A stretch of 64,000 nt of DNA from Hanleya hanleyi (lineage: Eukaryota > Mollusca > Polyplacophora > Lepidopleurida > Hanleyidae): positions 1 through 64,000 of the forward strand of contig JAVTVY010018940.1 in NCBI GenBank assembly GCA_036873755.1. Reading direction: 5' to 3'. Shown piece by piece: positions 1-9,666 of the stretch. Position 1 is the first letter of the stretch. The number at the start of each line of letters is the position of its first letter. A program made the translations under genes and the position numbers. The notes under the pieces were generated by a model, which was not told the origin of the DNA, searched no databases, and saw nothing but the letters and a program-made list of their open reading frames with translations.

Positions 1-744
1 AGCGCGAGGCACTTAGAAACGAATTAAAAAAAATCAACACTCCCTTAACATTATCAGCGATATTAAACCCTAACCCCCCATTAGAAAACAGGTATACAAG
101 TCCTTAATAAATTTTATCAAAACTGCTGGCTATTATTCCAGTATATAACACTACCCCCGTGCATGCGCACTCAACATTTTTTTTTCATAGTCAACTACTA
201 GTACACCAAGTACTATGACACGATGTGATAGAGGCCAAATCATTCTTTCGACTTCAACAAAAGGGTATGGTTGCAGCGGAGTTACCTTGATACTGAGGGT
301 CGTGTGCACCATAGCCATTCAAAACATTATGGTCTTAATAAACCATCCATATATAACATCCGGCCAAAATGTCACCGACACTTTTAGAAATAAAATAGGC
401 ATGGCAACAACGGAGTTACCTTGATACTGAGGGCCGTCTGTTCCACAGTCCTACAAAACAAGCGATGGCCAAATCTAACTGAATGCATGGCAACAATAGC
501 ACGGCCAAAACGCATATTGCGAGCAGTATTCGGCATAAAACACAGGAAATGGTGATGGCGGAGTTACCTTGATACTGAGGGCCGTCTATCTCATTGTCCT
601 ACAAATACTTTATGGCCATCAAACGATAATGTATACGGAAATAATACCGAGCTATTTATTTGTATATTCACCTAGTATTGAACTTGTCGAAATGTTTAGT
701 TATTTATTCATTTGTTTATCTATTTATTTATTACAAGGATACCA
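1..744. repeat. AT-rich flank with a three-unit tandem repeat
   Basis: No gene is supported here. Between about 276 and 610 the phrase GAGTTACCTTGATACTGAGG occurs three times (near 279, 411 and 558), each followed by a similar stretch ending in a '..tatggcc' or 'gatggcc' block, so this is a diverged tandem repeat of about 140 bp. The small open frames over it are by-products of the repetition. The rest is AT-rich low-complexity DNA. Confidence 0.6.
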
Positions 745-1169
745 ACAGCGCCTTGAGTGACAACGCCGCACACCAAGAACGTCCAGAATCAGAATACTCG
801 ACCGTATACCACGCCAGACACCCAATAGATGTCACCGAACCGACGCATCAACACAGAATATGATCCTTTGACTTTCACGCAATATAGGACGTAGATCTGC
901 CGTACCCCAATACACACTCCAAGCAATTGTTACAGGCACAGATTTCTGGAAGAATCTACCCTGTTCCCAAGGGCGTCGTTAGGGAAGTCACCTCGAAAAA
1001 TCCTGAAGACGCCCTGGTTCTCCCAGTTTTTTCTGGACGGCTTTGTGTGTACGAAGGGGTACCAAGACAAAGGAATCATCCACGGTATTACAACACATAT
1101 TTATCAGCATAACCTAACCAATAACAGACTTACCAACTTGTACATAGCGACTCTTCTTTACTTGTATTT
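745..1169 (+). repeat. Dispersed repeat 'Rep1', 5' part
   Basis: This stretch matches 38195-38680 and then 39236 onward at high identity. Shared blocks include GCGCCTTGAGTGACAAC, GATCCTTTGACTTTCAC, the 'ggcacagatttctggaagaa' block and the 'ttttttctggacggctttgtgtgta' block. The matching 3' part is at 7140-7325, on the far side of the satellite element at 1170-7121, so that element appears to have inserted into an older Rep1 copy. The 3' end is TCAA-rich, which suggests a LINE- or SINE-like origin. I see no protein. Confidence 0.65.
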
Positions 1170-1201
1170 GTCCCCCGCCGCAACGCGGCCGGGGACTTTA
1201 A

Positions 1202-2930
1202 AATGGTTCTTGCTTCTTTGTGTCCGTGGATGTCCGTGTACGTCCGTGCATGTCTGTTCGAAGCGATAACTTCCTAACGCTTTGTTGGATTCCGAAATTC
1301 GGAATACGCATTCCTTGCGACAAGACGCCAGTTCGTATTGCATTTCAGCAACAACTGCCTGAAGGTGGCACCACTGGTTCTTGCTTCTTTGTGTCCGTGG
1401 ATGCCCGTGTACGTCCGTGCATGTCTGTTCGAAACGATAACTTCCTAACGCTTTGTTGGATTCTTCCGAAATTCGGAATACACATTCCTTGCGACAAGAC
1501 GCCAGTCTGTATTTCATTTCAGCAACATCTGCCTGAAGGTGACGCCACTGGTTCTTGCTTCTTTGTGTCCGTGGACGTCCGTGCATGTCTGTTGGAAGCG
1601 ATAACTTCCCAACGCTTTGTTGGATTCTTCCAAAATTCGGAATACGCATTCCTTGCGACAAGACGCCAGTTCGTATTGCATTCCAGCAACATCTGCCTGA
1701 AGGTGGCGCCACTGGTTCTTGCATCTTTGTGTCCGTGGACGTCCGGGCATGGCTGTTGGAAGCGATAACTTCCCAATGCTTTGTTGGATTATTTCGAAAT
1801 TCGGAATACGCATTCCTTGCGACAAGACGCCAGTCCGTATTGCATTTCAGCAACATCTGCCTGAAGGTGACGCCACTGGCACTTGCTTCTTTGTGTCCGT
1901 GGATGTCCGTGTACGTCCGTGCATGTCTGTTTGAAGCGATAACTTCCTAACGCTTTGTTGGATTCTTCCGAAATTCGGAATACGCATTCCTTGCGACAAG
2001 ACGCCAGTCCGTATTGCATTTCAGCAACATCTGCCTGAAGGTGGCGCCATTAGTTCTTGCTTCTTTGTGTCCGTGGATGTCCGTGTGCGTCCGTGCATGT
2101 CTGTTTGAAGCGATAACTTCCTAAAGCTTTGTTGGATTCTTCCGAAATTCGGAATACGCATTCCTTGCGACAAGACGCCAGTCCGTATTGCATTTCAGCA
2201 ACATCTGCCTGAAGGTGGCGCCACTGGTTCTTGCTTCTTTGTGTCCGTGGATGTCCGTGTACGTCCGTGCATGTCTGTTCGAAGCGATAACTTCCTAACG
2301 CTTTGTTGGATTCTTCCGAAATTCGGAATACACATTCCTTGCGACAAGACGCCAGTCTGTATTGCATTTCAGCAACATCTGCTTGAAGGTGGCGCCACTG
2401 GTTCTTGCTTCTTTGTGTCCGTGGACGTCCGTGCATGTCTGTTGGAAGCGATAACTTCCCAATGCTTTGTTGGATTCTTTCGAAATTTGGCATACGCATT
2501 CCTTGCGACAAGACGCCAGTCCGAATTGCATTGCAGCAACATCTGCCTAAAGGTGGCACCACTGGGTCAAAATGGATCTTGGTTCATTGTATCCGGGGGT
2601 GTCAGTTTGAATTCTTTACAAGCAATAACTTCCAAATGCTTTGTCGCATTCTCACGAAATTCAGCATGTACGCATTCCTTGCGGCAAGACATCGGCTCAG
2701 CCGCTGCTATTGCATTTCAGCAACATCTGCCTGAAGGTGTCGCCACTGGATCTCGCTTCTTCATGTCTATTCCTGTTCGTGCATGTCTTTGCAAGCGATG
2801 TTCTTTGCAAGCGATAACTGCCAAATGCTTTGTTGGATTCTCCAGAAATTCAGCATACGCATTCCTTGCCAGTCGCCAGTCGCCGGTTTCAGCAACATCT
2901 GCCTGAAGGTGGCGCCACTCAGTTTTTCTT
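1202..2930 (+). repeat. Satellite A, about ten units of ~172 bp
   Basis: Units begin near 1205, 1376, 1550, 1716, 1878, 2053, 2226, 2397, 2570 and 2750. Each holds 'cttctttgtgtccgtgga', 'gcgataacttcc', 'gaaattcggaatacgcattc', 'cttgcgacaagacgcc', 'cagcaacatctgcctgaag' and the palindromic core GGTGGCGCCAC. Because 171-174 is close to a multiple of three, open frames of 70-230 codons appear on both strands with repeating protein text. They lack stable starts and are not treated as genes. The last two units are the most diverged. Confidence 0.9.
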
Positions 2931-3639
2931 CTTGTCCATTCCAGTTAAAATGGGTCTTCAATTTTTCTATGAAATCAACCTATTCCACATCATATGATTT
3001 ACCCTGAAGCTTTTGCATGAAACATTTTTTATTTCAGAAGTATAATATTAAATAACTGGCGGGGAATCCCCGCAGTACTGAACCCCTGTTTTTTTTAATT
3101 TCGTGTCATCTTAAACGAAGGACAACATTTCCTTCAATTTTGCTATCGAATAATTGCATTTCACATCATATGATTTACCCTAAAGCTTCGGCAGGAACCA
3201 TTTGTATTCACACATGTAACTTACTATATTAATTACAACTGAGTTCCTAAAGTTCGGTTGCACACTGTGCATATGATCAATTTCCTGAATTGAACTGAAT
3301 TCATCCTTGCTGGTCTTCAGACTGACAGATGATGGCATGCAGTTGTCAGTGCGGTTGTTCATGTACAGAGAGCTTTCTATGACTTTCATGTCGGAACACC
3401 ACCACTACCCTCAAGGAGAGCATGTCCCCACCCCCAGGATGCCGAGCCGCACCCTCTATCTCCCAAATTAGCCCTCGCCCGACCTTCATATATTTTGTTT
3501 GAACATATATATTTTGTTTGAACATATATATCTCCAATACATCTCGGCAGAAAGTTGAAATTTGTGTGTAGTCTGCAATATTGGTATAATTCTGCCACCC
3601 GTTAATGAATTGCAACCCCAAAAGGCTTCAATTTATCAG
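2931..3639. repeat. Non-coding spacer of the satellite element
   Basis: Holds two diverged copies of a 'catcatatgatttaccct-aagctt' block (2988 and 3166), a GC palindrome 'ggcggggaatccccgc' (3058) and a short direct repeat 'ttgtttgaacatatata' (3497 and 3517). It recurs at 11214-11920, and inverted at about 25340-26200. The small open frames have no recognisable domain. Confidence 0.6.
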
Positions 3640-4640
3640 GCACAGACCCATGTTTTACCCCTCGGTCAATTTTGGCCATGGGGTATTGTCATCGTCTTGT
3701 ATGTCCGTCTGTCCGTTCGTGAGCGAGATAGCCGGAAAACCGTTCCGCCAATAAATTCCAAATTTGGTATGCTTATTTACCTAGTCAAGGACCAGAAGCC
3801 TATTGAATTGGGACCTGATTGGGTGGAAACCTTGGCGGCCATCTTTAATTTTATGCAAAATGGATAATGATCCATATCTCGGAAACCATTCAGCTGTTCA
3901 ATACGAAATTTGATATACATCATCGATACATCAAGCAACTTTCAATGAATTACCAAACAGGCTTTTCTGATTAGCTGGAAACCCTAGAGGCCATCTTTAA
4001 TTTATGCGAAATCGATAATGATACATATCTCGGTTAACATTCAATTGTTTTATATGAAAGTTGGTATACATCATCGATATATCCAGATACTTTGAATCGG
4101 GACCTGATTGACCGAAAACCTTGGTGGCCATCTTTAATTTATGCAAAATCATTAATGATCTCTATCTGTGATTCCGTTGAAGTGCTCAATGTAAAATTTG
4201 GTATACATCATTGATGCATCAAGAGACTTACGATGAATGACAGATCTGGTTTCTCTGATTGGGCGGAAATCTTGGCGGCCATCTTTAATTTATTCAAAAT
4301 TTAATGATGTTTATCTCTGACCATTTAAGTCTTCTGTACGAAACTTGGTTTACAGCATCGATGTTTGAGGAGACTTGCATTAATGAATAACCACATTAGT
4401 TCCTCTGAGTGACGGGAAGGATGGGCAGTCATCTTTAATTTATGCAAAATCATTAATGATTTCTATCTCTGACACTGTTTAAATGCTCAATATAAAAGTT
4501 GGTATACATTATCGATGCATCAAGAGATTTGTGGAATGAAACCGGTTTCTTTGATTGGATGGAAGCCTTAGGGGTCATTTCTAATTGGAAATTTTTTGAT
4601 AATCTGTATATTTGTCACTTGACTGCTTGATATTCCTGAC
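3640..4640 (+). repeat. Satellite B, ~150-bp degenerate units
   Basis: Five to six diverged units contain 'gcggccatctttaattta', 'tgcaaaatcattaatgat', 'ttggtatacatcatcgat' and 'catcaagagact' (near 3835, 3990, 4125, 4275 and 4430). It recurs in copy 2 at about 11925-12900. It appears to be missing from the inverted arm, where sequence homologous to 3600-3650 (25340) follows satellite C directly. Confidence 0.7.
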
Positions 4641-4739
4641 ATCTTAGTTCAAATTGAATACATTATGGATGGCTGGTGCCCAGAGCCGTGGGGTTTTCAA
4701 ATGCGCAGCTTCGTATTGTATAGGTAAGTGGGTCCATTG

Positions 4740-6920
4740 TCTGTAGATCTTGCTTGGAATTGGTTTTCATGCCAATCCGCCTCTGGGTCGCGACAAGTTA
4801 AAATTGCATCTCCAGACAATAACTTTTGTAAACCTTCAGGATTCTTTCAAATTTGGTGTGTGGGTACCTTGCCTCAAGATCTGGCTTGAGAATATTTTTC
4901 GTGTTAATTCGTATACAGGGGGCACCACCTGAAAGCTAAGTAAAGTGTTTCCAGACAATAACTTTTGAAAACCTTGACGGATTCATTTCAAATTTGATGT
5001 GTAGGTACCTCACCTCAATTTCTTGTTTGGCATTGTTTTTCATGCTGATCCACATATAGGTGGTGCCACCTGGGGGCCAATTTTAAATTATATTTCCGGA
5101 CAATAACTTTTCAAACCTTGACTGAATTTTTTCTAAGTTTGGTATATGAATACATGTACCTTACCTGAAGGTTTCGCTTGGGATTGTTTTTCTTGTCGAT
5201 CAGACCATAGGTGGTGCCACCGGTAGGCCAAGTTAACATTTTCTATTTCCAAAGTCAAGGAACTTGCCTCAAGATCTCGGTTGGGATTATTTTTTATGCC
5301 TATCTGCCTATACATGGCGCTAACCTGTGGGCCAAGGTAAAATTGCATTTCCGGACAGTAACTGCATGTTGGACCGAAACGGACTCTTTTAAATTTGGTA
5401 TGTTGGTACCTTCCCTCAAGGTATCCTATAGGGCCATGTTAATGATGTTTTTCCTAAGTTTTATGTTTTTACTTTCTTCACAAATAATGAATGTTTCCCT
5501 TACTGAAGAGGCAAAAGGGATGCGTTCTCGATCGTATTCGATTGACTGTATCTAGTTTCTTCAATATTTGGCATATATGCATTCCTTGTGACAAGATGTT
5601 GATTGGTATTGTGTTTCAGAAAGATCTTCCTGAAGGTGGCGCCACTAGGGTTCTTTCTGTTATTTTGTGCTGCAACTTTGAAACGCTTTGAAATGTCACT
5701 CGAAATTTGGTTTCTCGAAATTTGGTTTCTTTGGTTTTAACTCGAGAGTTAACTTGAGAGCTGCTCATCGAATTCTTGGACCCAAATTAGGCATTCATAT
5801 ACATTCTACCTTGCCATGAGATGTTGCATGGAATTGCGTTATCCACTTCTGCTTAGAAGGTGATGCCACCTGATGACAAAATCTGAAATTTGTTTTTGGC
5901 CAATAACTTGAGAACTGCATGCATTCTTCTCTAATTTAGCATGCATGTACCATGCCAGGAGATGTTGCATGGGATTGCCTTTCACTCATCTGCACTTACA
6001 GGTGGTGCCACCTGGTGGCAAAATCCCAAATTTGTCTTCGGGTAATAACATGACATAAGATGTCACTTGAGATTGCGCTTTGCTCACTTGCGCCTACAGG
6101 TAGCACCATGTCATGTCAAAATCTAAATTTGATTTCGTTCATCGGATTCTTCTCCAATTTTGTATGCAGATACCATGCCAGAATATATGTCCCCTGGGTT
6201 ATAGTTCGCCTGTTTCTGCATAGGCCTACTGGTGTCGACACCTGGTGGACAAATCTGAAAATTGTTCTGGCAATAATTGACAACGGATTCTTCTCAATTT
6301 GGTATTTATATGCCCGAAGATGTCGTTTGGGATTGTGTTTCGCACATGTCTTGTGCCTATAAATCTAAATTTGGTTTCCGGGCAATAACTTGAAGACCCC
6401 TCTGTATGCTGATACATGTAAGACTGTAGAACTCTCTGTTAAATCAGGATATTTATAATTAACAGACAGTGTCAGCGTACTGTTCCAGCTGTCTCTCCTT
6501 CAGTGATTGGTCATTCGACCCCGCCATTTTAAACTAATACAAGCATTTTCATTGGATCACTATTTATAGGAGCCACCCCAATCTTCATACACAACAACGT
6601 GACTGTTTCAGTTGACTGATGACATAGCGCGGCCTCGTTTTTGATTTCAAAATCTGCCGTCTAACTGGGAAAATGTTGCTGCATCAGTCGATCATTGGCC
6701 CTCCGTAGAAGGGTGCAATACTATAGGCTAATACATGTACCATGTCATGAGATGATGCTTGGGATTGCATTTCGCCCACTGCACCTACAGGTGGCAACAC
6801 CTGGTGGCAAATTTAAAATTTGGTTTCCGGGCAATAGGTTGAGGATGCCATCAGCTTCTCGTCAAATTTGGTTTGCAGATAATGCCTTGAGATGTCACTT
6901 GGGGTTGCTTCTCGGTTACA
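4740..6920 (+). repeat. Satellite C, degenerate ~170-bp units with CTCF-like cores
   Basis: About a dozen diverged units share 'aataactt', 'ttcaaatttggtatg', 'taccttgcc', 'gggattgttttt' and a GGTGGTGCCACCTG-type palindrome. The layout resembles satellite A, so A looks like a young homogenised branch of C. Many cores read, on one strand or the other, like GCCACCAGGTGGCGCCA, which resembles the animal CTCF consensus. No protein is encoded. It recurs in copy 2 (about 13020-15180) and inverted at 17750-19187 and 24770-25330. Confidence 0.75.
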
Positions 6921-7139
6921 TAATTTCCATGCTTCACTGCATGGAAGCTATATTACAGAAGCAATCAACTTTCAGTCAACCGTTCTGAGTTGATCTTAAA
7001 ACTTGGGAAGGCAGAAAGACCCTCCCACATCCAACACCTATGAAGCAGCAGTTGCCCCTCTCATGTATATCCCCTGAGACCAACAATGCTAAAAAATATT
7101 GCTGCCATTTCGGCGGGGGACCTAGCATCTTCTGGCTGC

Positions 7140-7325
7140 TTGTTATATTTCCCTCTGTCCTCTCATTGTTATTTATTATTTAATTGTTTATTTTAATATC
7201 TAGTGCTGCAAAAGATCTTAAATTAACGAAGAAATGTACCGTGAAAGTTAAATAAAACATTAAGTTGATGGGCCGCGAAATCCGTATGGGAAGCGGCCCT
7301 TAAACTACAATTTCAATCAATCAAT
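7140..7325 (+). repeat. Rep1 3' tail (TCAA-rich end)
   Basis: Matches 39300-39505. Both contain 'aaataaaacatt.agttgatggg', 'gcgaaatccgta.gggaagc' and 'ggcccttaaact', and both end in a CAATCAAT run. The conserved end with a short tandem tail is typical of the 3' end of a LINE or LINE-derived SINE. Copy 2 carries it at about 15395-15580. Confidence 0.65.
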
Positions 7326-7334
7326 ACCATACAT

Positions 7335-7432
7335 AGTGCATTCTCTTAGCTTTCAAAGACAACTGCCTTCATCCACTTTAGCCACTGCCTGAAGATGAAG
7401 ACAGTTGTCGTTGAAAGCTAAGAGAATACACT
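7335..7432. repeat. Imperfect hairpin, 39-bp arms
   Basis: Positions 7335-7373 (agtgcattctcttagctttc..) are the near-perfect reverse complement of 7394-7432, with three mismatches and a 20-nt loop. Arm and loop sizes fit either a tiny foldback MITE or a pre-miRNA-like stem. Nothing in the DNA shows processing. It recurs at 15590-15687. Confidence 0.75.
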
Positions 7433-9074
7433 GTGTCGTATTGCAGTAGTCACTTTATTTATTTTGAGTTTGTGTATACAGTATTTGTGAATGTTTCGAT
7501 CAGTCATATTTGAATTTCTGTCTACTTATCTATAAACACGATTAATTAAGAAGGTACAGAATGATCGCATAAATTGAATCGATTTAATCGTGTGCAATTT
7601 CTATCGCTGTCTTAAATTGTCTGGTCGCATAGCAATTCGAACTATTTACTTCCGAACTGACTTCTGCTCTATACCCGTTAAGATAGCGTTTATATGAGAG
7701 CTCTCACTAAAAAGTACATATGCAATATATGTATTAGTTTCTGTCAGATACGCAAGAGGAAATCTCCCCGTTCGATCTATCCACATCAGAGAAGTAAGTC
7801 CTAAAGAGCATGTGTACCAAATTGAATGTAGTATTTGTAGGAAAAGTTCAACTAAATGTGCATACACTATTGGATTCTGGTAGAACGGAATCTCTGAACG
7901 CGAACCGAGACGTTATAAAATCTATTCAACTATGAATTTTCAATGTATAATTGATGTATATAGATCAAACTTTACCCGTGTTTACTGTACTCGAATACTA
8001 TGTAATTCGTTTTCTCAGCAGACCAGACGATATATAACACTTTTCTGTATGTAATTAAGCGCCTTAGTAGTAGGGAATGTGCATCTGGAACTTCCTCAAA
8101 GAACAGCGCGGAGGGGGTGTCGCGGGGGATCGGCTGATCCCATTGCGGAGTCCCTCCCTCCGCGGGGAACAGCGCAGCGGACGAACACGTCACAGGTCCG
8201 CTGCGGCCGGATGTCCGATTTCGCGTGTCGCACACCTTGGTCTGGTGCTATATGCGAAGTTTATTTCAAAGTGTATTGGACATGTATTACTGATGATGGA
8301 GATCATATTTGGTCTCCATAAACACATGTTTTAGCTGCTGTCAGCGTAATATAAAGGGCAATGGGAAATATAATGCAGAAAATCGTTGGCCATGATGTTG
8401 AAAAGCATATAATATTTGGTATTTGTGGGAAGATAAGGATTCGGACAGCATTACGACACCGACATGACATGAGGTAATACTATAACATAAAAATATTGAA
8501 AACAATGCACATCTCAGTGTCTTGGGTGTCTCTTGCCTCTCTACTCATAAGGGTTGGAATTTCAGATGAAGATGAATGAATAGGAACTGTATAATTTTCT
8601 TGTCGTCACTTTCTATTTAACATAATCTGGATGTACAGTTGAAATTCACAGAAGCAATGTTCACAACAACATGAGTAGTATAGTCACAGGATTTAAAGTC
8701 AACTTGACCTGGCGTAAGAATCCCCGCTAGAGGTAAAGTGCATTATAGTGCTGGCAAAGGTGTGTGCCGTCTCCGGCGGTGCTGCGGTCGTGGAGCGAAG
8801 CTTCCGAGGACAGAAAGTAGTCCCAAATACGCGGGTTTTCATGAGAATGTCTGGCAATCTCCGGGAATATAATGTTCGGTCATCTTCGGCAATGTCCGGG
8901 AATATAATGTCCGATCATCTCCGGCCCTCTCCGGAACAATAGATAGCCTTTATCTACCCTTCCGAAGCATCCAAGTTATTCCATAGGATCCCCGACAATA
9001 TCGCCATCTATTTGCCCATGTTAAATGACCAGTGGGGAACCCTCATTTTCTTTATACAGCGGCAGAAGGTAAAG

Positions 9075-9145
9075 GGTCCTAGTGGGAATTGAACCCGGGT
9101 CGCTTTATCTAGGGGCAGACACGTTATCCATTAGGCCACGAGTCA
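9075..9145 (-). pseudogene. tRNA-Arg-like sequence (decayed tRNA or SINE head)
   Basis: Read on the minus strand, TGGCCTAATGG matches the pol III A box of arginine tRNAs and GGTTCAATTCC matches the B box, at tRNA-like spacing. The acceptor stem does not close (5' GACTCGT against 3' ACTAGGA), so a working tRNA is unlikely. A tRNA pseudogene or tRNA-derived SINE head is the likely reading. Copy 2 holds the same sequence at 17330-17400. Confidence 0.5.
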
Positions 9146-9187
9146 TAGGCTACAAACCAAGGTTGACAAGCAGCCAGAGGATGCTAA

Positions 9188-9634
9188 GTCCCCCGCCGAA
9201 ATGGCAGCAATATTTTTTAGCATTGTTGGTCTCGGGGGGATATACATGAGAGAGGCAACTGCTACTTCATAGGCGTTGGATGCGCAAGGGTCTTTCTGCC
9301 TTCCCAAGTTTTAAAATCATCTCAGAACGGTTGACGGAACGTTGATTTCTTCTGTAATATAGTTTCCACGCAGTGAAGCATGGAAAGTATGTAACTGAGA
9401 AGCGACCCCAAGTGACATCTCAAGGTACATTATCTGCAAACCAAATTTGACGAGAAGCTGAATGCATCCTCAACCTATTGTCCGGAAACCAAATTTGAGA
9501 AGAATCCGATGAGCAGTTGTCAAATTATTGCCAGAAACAAATTTCAGATTTTTCCACCAGGTGTCGCCACCAGTATGCAGTAGCAGGCGAAACACAATCC
9601 CAAGGGATATATCCTGGCATGGTATCTGCATACC
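9188..9634 (-). repeat. Inverted satellite arm, truncated (copy 1)
   Basis: Starts GTCCCCCGCCGAAATGG, the inverse of the end of the element at 1170-7121, and runs through reversed satellite C sequence until the duplication breakpoint at 9634. The homologous region in copy 2 starts at 17443 and continues for kilobases. Confidence 0.75.
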
Positions 9635-9666
9635 TTGTACATAGCGACTCTTCTTTACTTGTATTT

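Larger units (their letters stand above)
1170..7121 (+). mobile_element. Satellite-filled repeat element with GTCCCCCGCCG termini, copy 1
   Basis: This 5.95-kb non-coding block opens with GTCCCCCGCCGCAACG and closes with the inverse, TTTCGGCGGGGGAC. It interrupts Rep1, whose parts lie at 745-1169 and 7140-7325, so it behaves as a discrete insertion. Inside are successive tandem-repeat families: A (1202-2930), B (3640-4640) and C (4740-6920). No transposase frame is visible. The long open frames on both strands simply follow the repeat period. No clear target-site duplication was found; the right-hand homology between copies runs about 20 bp past GGGGGAC to 'ctggctgcttg'. Long satellite-bearing arms recall Foldback/Galileo elements, but class membership is not established. 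Confidence 0.55.
7122..9187. repeat. Core between the inverted satellite arms, copy 1
   Basis: A 2.07-kb non-repetitive core. It holds the Rep1 3' tail (7140-7325), an imperfect hairpin (7335-7432), a GC-rich patch (8090-8230), a patch of repeated 'tccgggaatataatgt'/'tctccgg' phrases (8860-8940) and a tRNA-like sequence (9075-9145, minus strand). Open frames are short and lack recognisable domains; I see no gene. The first and last ~20 bp (ctagcatcttctggctgctt and its inverse) extend the inverted homology of the flanking arms. Confidence 0.6.
1138..9634. repeat. Tandem segmental duplication, copy 1 (8.5 kb)
   Basis: Everything from 'ttgtacatagcgactcttc' at 1138 to '..ggtatctgcatacc' at 9634 recurs directly downstream at 9635-18109 with only scattered substitutions and a few indels. 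The offset is 8497 bp at the start and 8255 bp after about 6 kb, because copy 2 lost satellite units. The junction reads 'catacc|ttgtac' with no more than 1 bp of microhomology. Copy 1 lacks about 230 bp near 9508 that copy 2 keeps. The duplication is recent, judged by near identity. Confidence 0.9.

Noticed and set aside
1158..2906. Long overlapping open frames (up to 232 codons) on both strands with repeating protein text
   Set aside because: They follow satellite A, whose period is near a multiple of three. The same text appears in several frames and both strands, starts are not stable and no domain is present. The same applies at 9655-11189 and 26249-27131.
1170..7121. Helitron reading of the satellite element (TC start, CTAG near the end)
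   Set aside because: No A/T insertion rule, the inverted GTCCCCCGCCG ends are not Helitron-like, and the CTAG is not kept in the inverted copy (CTTA there).
9075..9145. Functional tRNA-Arg
   Set aside because: A and B boxes are good but the acceptor stem does not pair; kept only as a tRNA-like remnant.
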